NCBI GenBank assembly: GCA_026645575.1
Contig: JAPKMW010000008.1
Coordinates: 124,001 to 188,000, forward strand
Direction: 5' to 3'
Origin: Caldilineaceae bacterium
Lineage (GTDB): Bacteria; Chloroflexota; Anaerolineae; Caldilineales; Caldilineaceae
DNA length: 64,000 bases
Numbering within the stretch: the stretch's first letter is position 1; every line of letters starts with the position of its first letter. Shown piece by piece: positions 17,712-26,541 of the stretch. The notes under the pieces were generated by a model. It had not been told where the DNA came from. It made no database searches and saw only the letters and a list, made by a program, of their open reading frames with translations. The position numbers and the translations under genes were made by a program.

Positions 17712-18508
17712 AGAGGCTTTCTCGCTAGGACATAGAGGCTAATGCCAAAGGGTAAATTAGTGAAATGAAGCAGGTTGGCTTCCCAGCGCAACAGGCGGGC
17801 GACCTGCTGATTCATCAAGGGGGAAATTTCATGGTTGCTATCAAACGGTAATAACTGCCAGCGCTGTAACAGGCGCTGGGCAATCACCGGCAGCGCCAGC
17901 AAGGTGTTGGCGTAGGTGACGCGCTCTACGCCAAAGCCGCCGGCCATGAGCGCATTCATCAACTCTCGCTGCGTGTAGCGCCGACCGGTGTTAAAGGCCA
18001 CATCGTGTTCGCTCTCCAACCAGGGGTGGGCGCTGACGCGCAGCAGGAGCAGCCCGTCCGGTTGTAACAGCCGCCAGCTTTCGCGCACAGCCTGTTGCAA
18101 GTTGACCGCCCGTTGGTCAAATGAATCGAGGGCGACGATCAGACTGAAATGGTTGGCGACAAAGGGCAACTGTTGCAGATCACCTTGCGTCAACTGCAAC
18201 GTGACCGGTTGGTTGCCAGCATAACCCAAGGCAATGCTGCTGTAATCCAGCCCAAAACAACGCGCCCCACGGTGATACTCCTGGAGTTCGCGTAAAAAGA
18301 CGCCGGCGCCGCAGCCCACTTCCAGCAATGGCCCCGCCGGCAAACGCGTTGCCCCCAAAAGCGCATGGGTGATGGCGCGCATTCCCTGACTCCAACCATG
18401 GTTTTGATCCATGGCATAGAGCAGCGGCAGCAGATTGTCGCTCTTCAAGGTGGCTATTGGTTGGTTGGCTGGGGGGCTATCATGGTGGTGATTCCTACTC
18501 AATCTCAA
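17708..18508 (-). CDS. Class I SAM-dependent methyltransferase
   Basis: The 266-residue protein carries motif I LLEVGCGAGVFL (about 61-72), a GLDYSS acidic loop near 86, and the GDLQQLPF / FSLIVALDSFDQ segments typical of small-molecule methyltransferases. The C-terminal part ends in a hydrophobic region of about 30 residues. The substrate is not evident; its place in a glycolipid operon suggests methylation of a sugar or lipid-linked intermediate. It overlaps the upstream glycosyltransferase by 14 bases and the downstream GT2 gene by four. Confidence 0.82.
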   Translation of the reverse strand: MRLSRNHHHDSPPANQPIATLKSDNLLPLLYAMDQNHGWSQGMRAITHALLGATRLPAGPLLEVGCGAGVFLRELQEYHRGARCFGLDYSSIALGYAGNQPVTLQLTQGDLQQLPFVANHFSLIVALDSFDQRAVNLQQAVRESWRLLQPDGLLLLRVSAHPWLESEHDVAFNTGRRYTQRELMNALMAGGFGVERVTYANTLLALPVIAQRLLQRWQLLPFDSNHEISPLMNQQVARLLRWEANLLHFTNLPFGISLYVLARKPL

Positions 18509-20504
18509 CTTCTCCTAATCGTAAACCGCCGGGGGGGGCTGGTAGCTGTTCCCCGGTTGGCTGGTATAGGCCAACTGCCAACCGGTAATTACCCGGCGCT
18601 AGATCAGCCGGCAAGGCAAGTTGGTACTCATCCAAGATCTGCCAGCCGGCCTGCCAGCGGAGCGTCGGCAAGGAACCTTCGCCGGGGCGACTGTCATGAC
18701 CTGCAATGAGGGTCAGCGCGCCATCCGCTTCTTGCGCCAGCAGATGGGTGAAGACTGTCCAGTCGGCGGTGGGGGGAGCGCTCACTTGCCAATAGAGTTG
18801 CAGGTAGAGAATCTCCCCAGCCTTTAACGGCGTTGGCTGGACATCATAGCCGGTCAAGGCAATCCCGTCCCCCAGTGTGGCTGACAATCGGTGTTGCGGT
18901 TGACGTTGGTTTTCCGTCCCCGCCGGGCGCTGATAGAAACGAGCATAGATTGATCCCTGACTATCCGCAATTTCGCTGACGAGGTTGGCTGTGGGAAAGA
19001 GACCGGGCAGGAGCAGCCGGGTACGAAAATCCTCATGTTCGATGACTGCATAGTATTCGTCGCTGGTTGTGCTGCCGGCGGTGAGAGGAAACGCATGGCG
19101 CCCATCAAAGGTGACGGGCGCTTGGCGCGCGCCGTTCCGGGTCGCCCAGGCAAAGGCCAGCGTCGGATGGTCGGCAGTGCGCGGCGTGAGATAGACCGGG
19201 TTGTCAGCCGGTTGGGCTGCAATCGCTTGTCCCACCTGCCATAGCCCGACATCAAAGGCGTGAAAGAGATCGGGCAGCCGCGCCCAGCGGACAAAATAGT
19301 TGGTACTCTCGATGACGCCGCCCAGGAGCAGGAACGCAAGCGCTGCCCAGCGGACAACGGTCGCGCCACGTGGGCGCCACTGCCAGACCCAATCCAACCC
19401 AATGGCGCAGAGGAGCGCGGTTGGGGCTGCGGCGCCGAGAATACGATGGAAATGGGGGGCATATTCGCTGAAAACGCCGGGCAGTAGTAACCCCACCAAC
19501 CCGATCAACGGAATGGCATAGGCTGGTTGCGCCACCCAGCGGAGGGCGATCAACAGCCCCAGGTAAAACGGCAGCGCTAACCAAAGGGAGAGCGCCGGCA
19601 GCCCCGGCACATTGCGGCGCGGATCACTGTCCCCTGGTGAGCCTAACGGGCCAAACATCTTGGCCGTTGCCCAAACCGCGCCCTCCACTGAGTTGTCAGC
19701 CGGACTAGTTGTTTCGCCCACAATGCTCAACTGGGCCGGACGTAGGAGAACAAGCTCTACGTTTTGGAGAATAAACCAACCTAGCGGCGCGACCACGAGC
19801 AGGGCAACGCCGGTCGTTACTGCACTGCCCAGCCAGAGGCGACGGCGTTCACCGTTGGCCTGTGCGCGCCAGTGTGACCAGCCGAGCCAGCCGACGGTGG
19901 GAATCATCAGAAAAGGGATGATCCACGCTCCTTGGTAGGCATACATCGCCCCGGCCACCATCACCCCGCTGCCGGCAAAACTGAACCAGCCGCCGGTGCG
20001 CATGCCACGCAAAAAGAGCCAGGTGGCCGCACTCCAGAGCAGCGGCACGAGGATCGGCTCGATGCCCATGCGGCTGAAGTGCAGATGCCAGCGCATGAGC
20101 GCCAACGTTGCCGCCGCAAAGAGGGGAAAGGCGACCGAGCGTTGCCAGCGTCCGCTGGTCAATCGGCGTAACTCGTCAGCCACGCCATAGAGTGCTGCCA
20201 CGCCCAAAACGCCAAAACCGGCCGCTGTCAGGCGCATGGCCGTGGGGCCGACAGCACCGCCCAAGGCTGTGACCAGCCCAAACATCAACGCATTTGCATA
20301 GGAATTAAGCGGTAGCACGCCAAAGTTACCGAGCAGGAAGATTGGACGATAAGTGGGATCTGTGAAGATGCGCCAGGCTTCCATGCCTTCAAAAGCTTCA
20401 TCAAAGTGAAAGCCCGGCGGAAGCTGGTCGATCTGCCAAAGGCGCAGCCCAACGGCCAGCCCCATGATCAAAAGAAAGAGATAGTGGTTTCTACGCAGTG
20501 CCAT
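18495..20504 (-). CDS. Multi-pass membrane glycosyltransferase (PMT/ArnT-like, GT-C)
   Basis: The 669-residue protein has roughly ten to twelve hydrophobic helices in its first 430 residues and a soluble beta-rich C-terminal domain. The first extracytoplasmic loop carries HFDEAFEG, with acidic residues Asp35-Glu36, the hallmark of the GT-C fold enzymes that use polyprenyl-phosphate sugars. It probably transfers a sugar outside the membrane from the lipid donor made by the Dpm1-like GT2 in the same operon. The acceptor is unknown. Its ATG begins a four-gene minus-strand operon; no confident promoter was found in the 267-base gap shared with pncB. Confidence 0.82.
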   Translation of the reverse strand: MALRRNHYLFLLIMGLAVGLRLWQIDQLPPGFHFDEAFEGMEAWRIFTDPTYRPIFLLGNFGVLPLNSYANALMFGLVTALGGAVGPTAMRLTAAGFGVLGVAALYGVADELRRLTSGRWQRSVAFPLFAAATLALMRWHLHFSRMGIEPILVPLLWSAATWLFLRGMRTGGWFSFAGSGVMVAGAMYAYQGAWIIPFLMIPTVGWLGWSHWRAQANGERRRLWLGSAVTTGVALLVVAPLGWFILQNVELVLLRPAQLSIVGETTSPADNSVEGAVWATAKMFGPLGSPGDSDPRRNVPGLPALSLWLALPFYLGLLIALRWVAQPAYAIPLIGLVGLLLPGVFSEYAPHFHRILGAAAPTALLCAIGLDWVWQWRPRGATVVRWAALAFLLLGGVIESTNYFVRWARLPDLFHAFDVGLWQVGQAIAAQPADNPVYLTPRTADHPTLAFAWATRNGARQAPVTFDGRHAFPLTAGSTTSDEYYAVIEHEDFRTRLLLPGLFPTANLVSEIADSQGSIYARFYQRPAGTENQRQPQHRLSATLGDGIALTGYDVQPTPLKAGEILYLQLYWQVSAPPTADWTVFTHLLAQEADGALTLIAGHDSRPGEGSLPTLRWQAGWQILDEYQLALPADLAPGNYRLAVGLYQPTGEQLPAPPGGLRLGEVEIE

Positions 20505-20610
20505 AGGCTGAAAATTATACCACAGCCTATGGCCTGAATGCCTAAGAGAAGAGCGGATGGAAAGTCTGGTCCCTGATACATCGGAATGACTATACTGTAA
20601 AATTGGCTGT

Positions 20611-20639
20611 TTGCGTACCAGTATGACTTAGGGTAGAAT
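20611..20639 (+). promoter_or_regulatory. Candidate promoter for pncB
   Basis: TTGCGT (20611-20616) and TAGAAT (20634-20639) have an ideal 17-base spacing. The -10 box matches five of six consensus positions, the -35 box only three. It lies about 130 bases upstream of pncB. Confidence 0.45.
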
Positions 20640-20660
20640 CTACACTTACTCCCGCTTGCT

Positions 20661-20753
20661 CAGTAAGGCAGTCAATCAGTAAGTCAGTTCGCATGTCCAC
20701 AACCGGCTACTGTCTCACTGTCTCACTGACCAACTGTCTCACTGTTTTTGTTT
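20661..20753 (+). repeat. Octamer inverted array with T-tract in the pncB leader
   Basis: Three to four CAGTAAGN-type octamers (20661-20687) face ACTGTCTC-type octamers (20710-20744), able to pair imperfectly. TTTTTGTTT follows directly. Since the array lies between the candidate promoter and the start codon, it could act as an attenuator. Confidence 0.6.
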
Positions 20754-20771
20754 GACAAGAAAGCGTAGCCT

Positions 20772-22325
20772 ATGACCACTGTGAACCGTGCCGGTATGGA
20801 AGGGATTCTCTTTACCGACCAGTACCAACTAACGATGGCCCAACTTTATTTCCGGGCCGGCTTGCATGAACGAACTGTGCAATTTGAGCATTTTTTCCGG
20901 CGTTACCCTGCGTATGACAGCCACCAAGCCGGTTACTGTGTCAATGCCGGGTTGGCCTGGTTATTGGATTGGATGAGCGAGGCCCGTTTCCGCCCCGAAG
21001 ATATTGACTACTTGCGGAGCCAACGGGACAACGCCGGCAACCCGCTCTTTGCCGATGATTTTTTTGGCTGGTTGGCCAATGAAGGTAACTTTGGCGGCAT
21101 CACCATGCACGCCATTCCCGAAGGGCGCGTCGTCCACCCCCACACGCCGTTGACGGTGGTCGAAGGGCCGCTGGCCATGGCGCAAATTTTGGAGACGGCG
21201 TTGCTGGCCCATCTCAACTATCAGACCTTGATTGCGACCAAAGCGTCGCGCATGTGGGAAAGTGGTCGCGGCCGACCAATTTTGGAGTTTGGGTTGCGGC
21301 GCGCGCAGGAACGGGGCGCCAACGCCGGTGCACGCGCTGCTTTGATCGGCGGGGCGAGTTTTACTTCGAATGTCGGTGTTTCGCGCGCCATGGGGCTATC
21401 ACCCAAAGGCACGCACGCCCATAGCCTGGTGCAGCTCTTTATGGCTATGGGCGAAGGCGAGTTGGCCGCCTTTCAAGCCTATGCCGATCTCTATCCTGAT
21501 GATTGTCTCTTTTTGGTTGATACGGTGGATACGTTGAACAGCGGGGTGCCACACGCCATTAAGGTCTTTGAAGAATTGCGCCGCAAGGGGCATCGCCCGG
21601 TGGGCATCCGGCTCGATTCCGGCGACCTGGCCTATCTGAGCATTCAAGCCGCCAAATTGCTCAATGATGCCGGCTTTGCTGATACGTCGATTGTTCTCTC
21701 TGGTGATTTGGATGAGTTGGTGATCTGGCAGATCATCACCCAAATTGCCCAAGAAGCGCCCCGCTATGGGTTGGATGCTGATCACCTGATCAACCGGTTA
21801 GTCTATGGCGTGGGGACGCGGTTGATTACCTCTTGGGGTGAACCGGCCTTGGGGGGCGTCTACAAATTGGTGGCGGTGCGCCAGGGCGATCAGTGGAACT
21901 CGGCCATCAAAATTTCTGAATCGCCGGCCAAGACGCCCAACCCCGGTCGGAAAAAACTGCTCCGTCTCTACGACGACCGCGGCAAAGCCACCGCCGACCT
22001 CCTGACGCTTGATGATGAAACCATTGACCTGATGGCGCCACTCGCCCTGCGTCACCCGGCCGATCACACCAAATCGCGCATCCTCCGTGCCGGCTCGATT
22101 CAACGAACAGAACCATTATTGCAAGAAATTATCCGCGCCGGTCAGGTCGTCTACCCATCGCCCACCCTAGACGCCATGCGCGCCCAGCGGATCGCCGATG
22201 TCGAAGCGCTCGACCCCGGCATCCGCCGTCTGGTCAACCCGCACATCTACCACGTCTCGCTCACCCAGCGGCTGTGGGATCTTAAGCAGGATCTGATTGC
22301 CGCGGCGATGCAACAGAATCAGTAA
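20772..22325 (+). CDS. pncB: Nicotinate phosphoribosyltransferase
   Basis: The 517-residue enzyme makes nicotinate mononucleotide from nicotinate and PRPP in NAD salvage. It has the family N-terminus [15 protein letters not shown], the substrate-binding stretch [21 protein letters not shown] (about 198-218) with the conserved His, and the phosphate-binding segment [10 protein letters not shown] near 280. The length and the long C-terminal domain match the bacterial long form. The gene stands alone, convergent with a flavoprotein gene. The leader holds a candidate promoter and a hairpin-plus-U-tract. Confidence 0.94.
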   Translation: MTTVNRAGMEGILFTDQYQLTMAQLYFRAGLHERTVQFEHFFRRYPAYDSHQAGYCVNAGLAWLLDWMSEARFRPEDIDYLRSQRDNAGNPLFADDFFGWLANEGNFGGITMHAIPEGRVVHPHTPLTVVEGPLAMAQILETALLAHLNYQTLIATKASRMWESGRGRPILEFGLRRAQERGANAGARAALIGGASFTSNVGVSRAMGLSPKGTHAHSLVQLFMAMGEGELAAFQAYADLYPDDCLFLVDTVDTLNSGVPHAIKVFEELRRKGHRPVGIRLDSGDLAYLSIQAAKLLNDAGFADTSIVLSGDLDELVIWQIITQIAQEAPRYGLDADHLINRLVYGVGTRLITSWGEPALGGVYKLVAVRQGDQWNSAIKISESPAKTPNPGRKKLLRLYDDRGKATADLLTLDDETIDLMAPLALRHPADHTKSRILRAGSIQRTEPLLQEIIRAGQVVYPSPTLDAMRAQRIADVEALDPGIRRLVNPHIYHVSLTQRLWDLKQDLIAAAMQQNQ

Positions 22326-22331
22326 GATAAG

Positions 22332-22397
22332 TTACGAATTAAGAATTACGAATTACGAGCGTTGGCCGCGGCGTAATTCGTAATTCTTAATTCGTAA
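22332..22397. repeat. Perfect 26-bp inverted repeat between convergent genes
   Basis: Arms at 22332-22357 and 22372-22397 are exact complements built from ATTACGA units, with a 14-base GC-rich loop. It overlaps the last codons and stop of the flavoprotein gene, supplying its final residues. It may terminate both transcripts. Confidence 0.9.
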
Positions 22398-23394
22398 TTC
22401 CTGAAGTCAATGCCCGCCCAATCGCCACCCCTGACAACGCTGCTCCTTCCACGCGTGGGCCACCAAAGGCGTCGCCGCCGAAGTAGAGTGGGGGGATGTC
22501 TGCGGCTTGGAGATAGCGCGCCGGGTGGGTGACAATGGGGAGAGCATAGCGCCAGCGTTTGATCTGGGCGGCGTGGACCGTCACCTTGTTGGGCAGAAAG
22601 GGTTGGAGGCTGGCCTGGAAGGTCGCCAGCAACTCTTCGTCTGGCGTGTCGTCATGGTCAGCGCTGTAGGTAGGGCCGGCATGAATGGTGATCAGGGTGG
22701 CGGCTGGCGAGATGCCCTTGCGCTGGTTGTCCGCCACCCAGGCGAGGTCGGCGCCGGGGCGTTGGATGGCGCCAGGGTCGGGCAGAACAATTTCTCCTTC
22801 CAGCCAAAAGAGGCCGCAAAGGCAGGGCGCATAGGTAATTCGTTCCAGCGCCGTGCGATCATGGTTGGTCAGCGCCACGTTACCCGCCGCCAACAGCGCC
22901 AAGCTTTGTGGCACTGGCGGCGTCAGCACAAGCGCATCTGAGCCATAAACATGGCCTGCTTCATCGGTGGCTGCCCAACCATCCGCTTGTTGCCTGATTG
23001 CGGTTACACGGTGTCCGGTGTGGATGGTGGCGCCTTGGTCGATCAACTGTTGGGTCAGATAACTTGCCAACGCATTCATGCCACCATGCACTGCGTACCG
23101 TGGATAGCCATCGTGGGTAGTGCCCCCCAATAAACTGCCGTCACTCCAACCGGTTGACCAGACATAGACCAAACCGGCGTGCTGCCATTGCTCGACATAG
23201 TGCTGAAAGGTCGGTTCGCGTACCGTGAAAAATTGCGCCCCGGTGTCAGCCAGACCGGGGCCAATCGCCCGTGTTGCTAATCGGCCGCCGGTGGTTTGCC
23301 CTTTGTCGATCAGTGTCACCTGTTTTCCGCTGCCCTGAAGTTGTAACGCGGCCATCAAACCACTGAGGCCGGCGCCGATGATCAGAATGTTCAA
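22387..23394 (-). CDS. Renalase-like FAD-dependent oxidoreductase
   Basis: The 335-residue flavoprotein starts with the dinucleotide-binding fold IIGAGLSGLMAA (about 5-16) and a GGRLATR motif near 37, as in renalase and related amine-oxidase-like proteins. The C-terminal FGGDAFGGPRVEGAALSG completes the FAD site. Renalase relatives oxidise aberrant dihydronicotinamide isomers; adjacency to the NAD salvage gene pncB (convergent, not an operon) is compatible but weak evidence. The last residues and the stop codon fall inside a palindromic repeat. Confidence 0.8.
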   Translation of the reverse strand: MNILIIGAGLSGLMAALQLQGSGKQVTLIDKGQTTGGRLATRAIGPGLADTGAQFFTVREPTFQHYVEQWQHAGLVYVWSTGWSDGSLLGGTTHDGYPRYAVHGGMNALASYLTQQLIDQGATIHTGHRVTAIRQQADGWAATDEAGHVYGSDALVLTPPVPQSLALLAAGNVALTNHDRTALERITYAPCLCGLFWLEGEIVLPDPGAIQRPGADLAWVADNQRKGISPAATLITIHAGPTYSADHDDTPDEELLATFQASLQPFLPNKVTVHAAQIKRWRYALPIVTHPARYLQAADIPPLYFGGDAFGGPRVEGAALSGVAIGRALTSGITN

Positions 23395-23462
23395 GTTATT
23401 CCTCTTTGCAAAACTATGAAATAATATCGTATTTCATCGCGCTATCACCCCTAGCGGAAAGG

Positions 23463-24149
23463 CTATTGGCAGCCATCCACGGATTTTGTGCTACTCGGTT
23501 TGTTGGCTTGTGGCGTAGCTGTTGGGATCGCCGTCGGCGTTGGTTGTGGGGGTAGCAACGGTTGCCAATAGTTGCTCATCTTGCTACGAAAGGCCGGATC
23601 GCCGCCAAAGATCTCCCGGTCACCGACGGCAAGAGTGTAGCGTCCTGTCTCCCCGCTATCACTCCACACAGCGACGACATAACGCCCATCCATCGGCAGG
23701 GTGATGCGTTCATCCTGGCGTTGATAATAGCGGGTGCGGCTAAAAGGCTCAAAAAAGATGGGCGCTTCGCCAATCACGGGCGTCAACAGGTACGCCCCAC
23801 TCGCCGCCGGGATGGTGACTTGGGCAGGAAGTTGCCCACCGGTCAGCCCTGGCCCCAGAATGGCCACTTGCGGCGTAAACGCTTCCTGTCCGGCGATCTG
23901 TGGAATGACCATGCTCACCAGAATCGACTGCCCGACGCGCCCGTCAAAGGTGACATAATCCACGTCTGTTGCACTTTCTAAGGTAAAATAAAGCGCCACC
24001 GAAACGGTCGGATCGGCGAGCGGCCAGGGCATTTCCGCCGTTGTGTCAACATCCTCAAAATAGGGTTGATGGGCCAACGCCGGCGTCACATCGGCCAGCG
24101 TTAGGACAAGAAGAGCGACCAAAAGCGTGAGTAGGGCCGGACGACGCAT
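23463..24149 (-). CDS. Secreted protein of unknown function
   Basis: The 228-residue product has a clear signal peptide (hydrophobic core about 4-20, ending PALAHQ), then a beta-rich domain that resembles bacterial pre-peptidase C-terminal type modules (segments such as DGRYVVAVWSDSGETGRYTLAVGD). A Pro/Thr-rich tail ends in Cys-Gln. I chose the ATG at 24149 because AGGAGA precedes it and the signal peptide starts there; longer upstream reading overlaps the hydrolase gene. It follows the alpha/beta hydrolase gene by 25 bases and is probably co-transcribed with it. Confidence 0.65.
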   Translation of the reverse strand: MRRPALLTLLVALLVLTLADVTPALAHQPYFEDVDTTAEMPWPLADPTVSVALYFTLESATDVDYVTFDGRVGQSILVSMVIPQIAGQEAFTPQVAILGPGLTGGQLPAQVTIPAASGAYLLTPVIGEAPIFFEPFSRTRYYQRQDERITLPMDGRYVVAVWSDSGETGRYTLAVGDREIFGGDPAFRSKMSNYWQPLLPPQPTPTAIPTATPQANKPSSTKSVDGCQ

Positions 24150-24174
24150 GGTATTCTCCTTTGGGTAAAGTAGG

Positions 24175-24939
24175 CTATTCAAGTGCCGCCAAGGCGCCCA
24201 AGGTGGCAGTGATGGTTTGCGCTTCTTGTTTGTCATGGGGAATAGCGGCTGGGTTGTCACCATCCTGGGCGCCATACCAGCCAAACTGGGCATGATTGCC
24301 CCCTTCAATAGCGACAAAGGTACTATCAGGCGGCAGCAGCGCGCGTGATTCCTCAATCTTGTCAATCGTCGCAAGACCATCATTTGTCCCATAGACCGAA
24401 GTGACCTGGAGATCCGCGCGGCGTGCCAACGAGTTGTTGCTGGCCGGGTAAGAGGCCCACAGGATTAAGGCGTTGACTGCCTCGTCCTGACCCGCTGCAA
24501 AGTTCGCCGCCATCGCCCCGCCCAGCGAATGGCCGCCCACCGCCCAGCGTTTAATCGTGGGATAGGCGGCCATCACATCCAGCCCGCGATTGGGTGCAAA
24601 GACGGCCAGGTTAAAGGGCATTGGTACAATGGCAACCAAATACCCTTCTGCTGCAATGGCGCGTGCCGCCGGTGCATAGGCCCGTGGATCAACCAACCCA
24701 CCAGGATAGAAGATAAAGCCGGTTGTGGCAGTCGGCGTCACTGGCGTAAAGACTAGCCAGGGCGTTGTCGTCACGACTATGTTTTCATCAGTAGTCAACG
24801 CGTCCAATGCCTCTGTTGTCGCCATTGCCGGTCGTCCGGCCCAAACCAGAAAACCGATAAAGAGCAGCGCCACTGCCAAAATCACCAGCGCGACAATTCG
24901 GGCAATCCGTAGTGGTCGTCTTGTTTGGTTACTTGTCAT
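24175..24939 (-). CDS. Membrane-anchored alpha/beta hydrolase
   Basis: The 254-residue protein has one N-terminal transmembrane helix (about 13-34) and an alpha/beta-hydrolase domain of the alpha/beta hydrolase 5 type. The triad is visible: Ser138 in GGHSLGGA, Asp187 in GTNDGLA and His216 in GGNHAQFG. The oxyanion region YPGG lies at 78-81. The substrate cannot be predicted; an ester or lipid hydrolysed outside the membrane is likely. It precedes a secreted protein gene and follows a carotenoid desaturase-like gene on the same strand. Confidence 0.85.
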   Translation of the reverse strand: MTSNQTRRPLRIARIVALVILAVALLFIGFLVWAGRPAMATTEALDALTTDENIVVTTTPWLVFTPVTPTATTGFIFYPGGLVDPRAYAPAARAIAAEGYLVAIVPMPFNLAVFAPNRGLDVMAAYPTIKRWAVGGHSLGGAMAANFAAGQDEAVNALILWASYPASNNSLARRADLQVTSVYGTNDGLATIDKIEESRALLPPDSTFVAIEGGNHAQFGWYGAQDGDNPAAIPHDKQEAQTITATLGALAALE

Positions 24940-24976
24940 CTATCATCCCCAAATCACGCTATCACGCATCACGCTA

Positions 24977-26509
24977 TCACGCATCAGCCAACACCATCTC
25001 CGCCGCCACCTTCCCCGATAGCGTCACCATCGGGACGCCGCCACCGGGGTGGGTCGTGCCGCCCGCAAAGTAAAGCCCCCGAATAAATGGGCAGCGATTG
25101 TGCGGACGGCGAAAGGCATTCAGCGCCTGATTGGACGAAAGCCCATAGAGCGCCCCCCGCCACGCGCCTGTGCGTTGGGCCAGATCGACCGGCGTCAACA
25201 CCGAGAGATGGCGCACCCGCTCTTCAATTGGATAGCCGAACGCGGCTAAGGTGGCAAAAACCTGTTTGCGATAGGCGGCTTCCTCCTGCGCCCAGTCGAA
25301 CCCACTGCCTAGCGGCGGCGCGTTGACCAGCACAAACCAATTTTCACACCCTGGCGGCGCATGGGTCGGATCACTCTTGCTGGTAATGGCGACATAGATC
25401 GTCGGGGCGCGCGGCGGAATGCCGCGTTGAAAAATGTCGTCAAACTCCTGGCGATAGTCCGGCGCAAAAAAGATGTTGTGATGGGCCAGCGTCGGATGTT
25501 CGCCCTCTATGCCCAGCAGCAAGACATAACCGGAGCAGGACGGTTCAATCGCCGCCATTTGCTGTTGCGCCTTACGTACTGCACCAGTCGCCGGCAAAAG
25601 CTGCTCGTAGACCGTGGCCACATCGACATTCGCAATCACCGCCTGCGCCGCCAGATGGGCGCCATCCGCCAGGGTGACGCCAGTGACTTGCTGGTCAACT
25701 ACCGTGAGCGCTTGCACTGGTTGACCGGTGCGGATCTCGACGCCTAATTCGGTTGCCAGACGGTGCAACGCCTGGGCAATGGCATAGATGCCACCACGTG
25801 GATACCAGACGCCGCCGGTCAACTCGACATGGGCAATGACTCCCAGTGTAGCCGGCGCCAGATAAGGACTGGCCCCCACGTAGGTGGCAAAACGGCCCAA
25901 CAGTTGGCGCAAGTGCGGCGACCGCACAAAGCGCCGAATCACCTGATCCAAGGTAAACCAGGGATCGATCTTCAGCGTCGCCAGCGGCGAGACCTGTAGA
26001 AAACTACGCCAACTGGGGGGCTGATCATAGATAAAGACTGGCCCGGTAATGTCATGCAGTCGCGCCGCATAGGCCAGAAAGCGCAAATAGCCATCGACAT
26101 CGGCCGGTTCCAACGCCGCAATCTGGGCTGCCAACGCCGGCCAGTCGCGTGTGACATCCAGTTGGGTGCCGTCTGGGTAGAAATAGCGGGTGAGCGGCTC
26201 CACCGCTTGCAGCGTCAGATAATCCTCCAGCGACCGCCCCGCACAAGCAAAGAGATCGGCAAAAACATGACGCATGGTAATGACCGAAGGCCCCGTGTCC
26301 CAGCGAAAACCATCCGCCGTCACCTGGCTCATCTTGCCACCGACCTGCGCGTTCTGCTCCAGCACGACCACTCGCTTGCCCGCCGCCGCCAACCGAATCG
26401 CTGCACTCAACCCCCCAATGCCGGCGCCAATCACCACAACAGGATTTTCGATTTTGGATACATTCGCTTTGCTCAGTACAAGTTTTGGATTTTGGATTGC
26501 CGGGGTCAT
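24977..26509 (-). CDS. CrtI-type phytoene desaturase family protein
   Basis: The protein (510 residues from the chosen start) has the FAD-binding motif VVVIGAGIGGLSAA with GGKM downstream, and the family C-terminal signature YFAGGTTHPGGGVPMV. CrtI-type enzymes desaturate or otherwise modify phytoene and related carotenoids. The GT2 gene just upstream is of a kind found next to such genes, so a carotenoid pathway is likely. I chose the ATG at 26509; the first 22 residues are encoded by AATCCAAAA-type repeats and look dispensable, so the start is uncertain. Whether it is a phytoene desaturase, a C-3',4' desaturase or a ketolase relative is undecided. Confidence 0.85.
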   Translation of the reverse strand: MTPAIQNPKLVLSKANVSKIENPVVVIGAGIGGLSAAIRLAAAGKRVVVLEQNAQVGGKMSQVTADGFRWDTGPSVITMRHVFADLFACAGRSLEDYLTLQAVEPLTRYFYPDGTQLDVTRDWPALAAQIAALEPADVDGYLRFLAYAARLHDITGPVFIYDQPPSWRSFLQVSPLATLKIDPWFTLDQVIRRFVRSPHLRQLLGRFATYVGASPYLAPATLGVIAHVELTGGVWYPRGGIYAIAQALHRLATELGVEIRTGQPVQALTVVDQQVTGVTLADGAHLAAQAVIANVDVATVYEQLLPATGAVRKAQQQMAAIEPSCSGYVLLLGIEGEHPTLAHHNIFFAPDYRQEFDDIFQRGIPPRAPTIYVAITSKSDPTHAPPGCENWFVLVNAPPLGSGFDWAQEEAAYRKQVFATLAAFGYPIEERVRHLSVLTPVDLAQRTGAWRGALYGLSSNQALNAFRRPHNRCPFIRGLYFAGGTTHPGGGVPMVTLSGKVAAEMVLADA

Positions 26510-26541
26510 TGCATGTTTCTGTCTTCTGGTCTTCTGATTTC

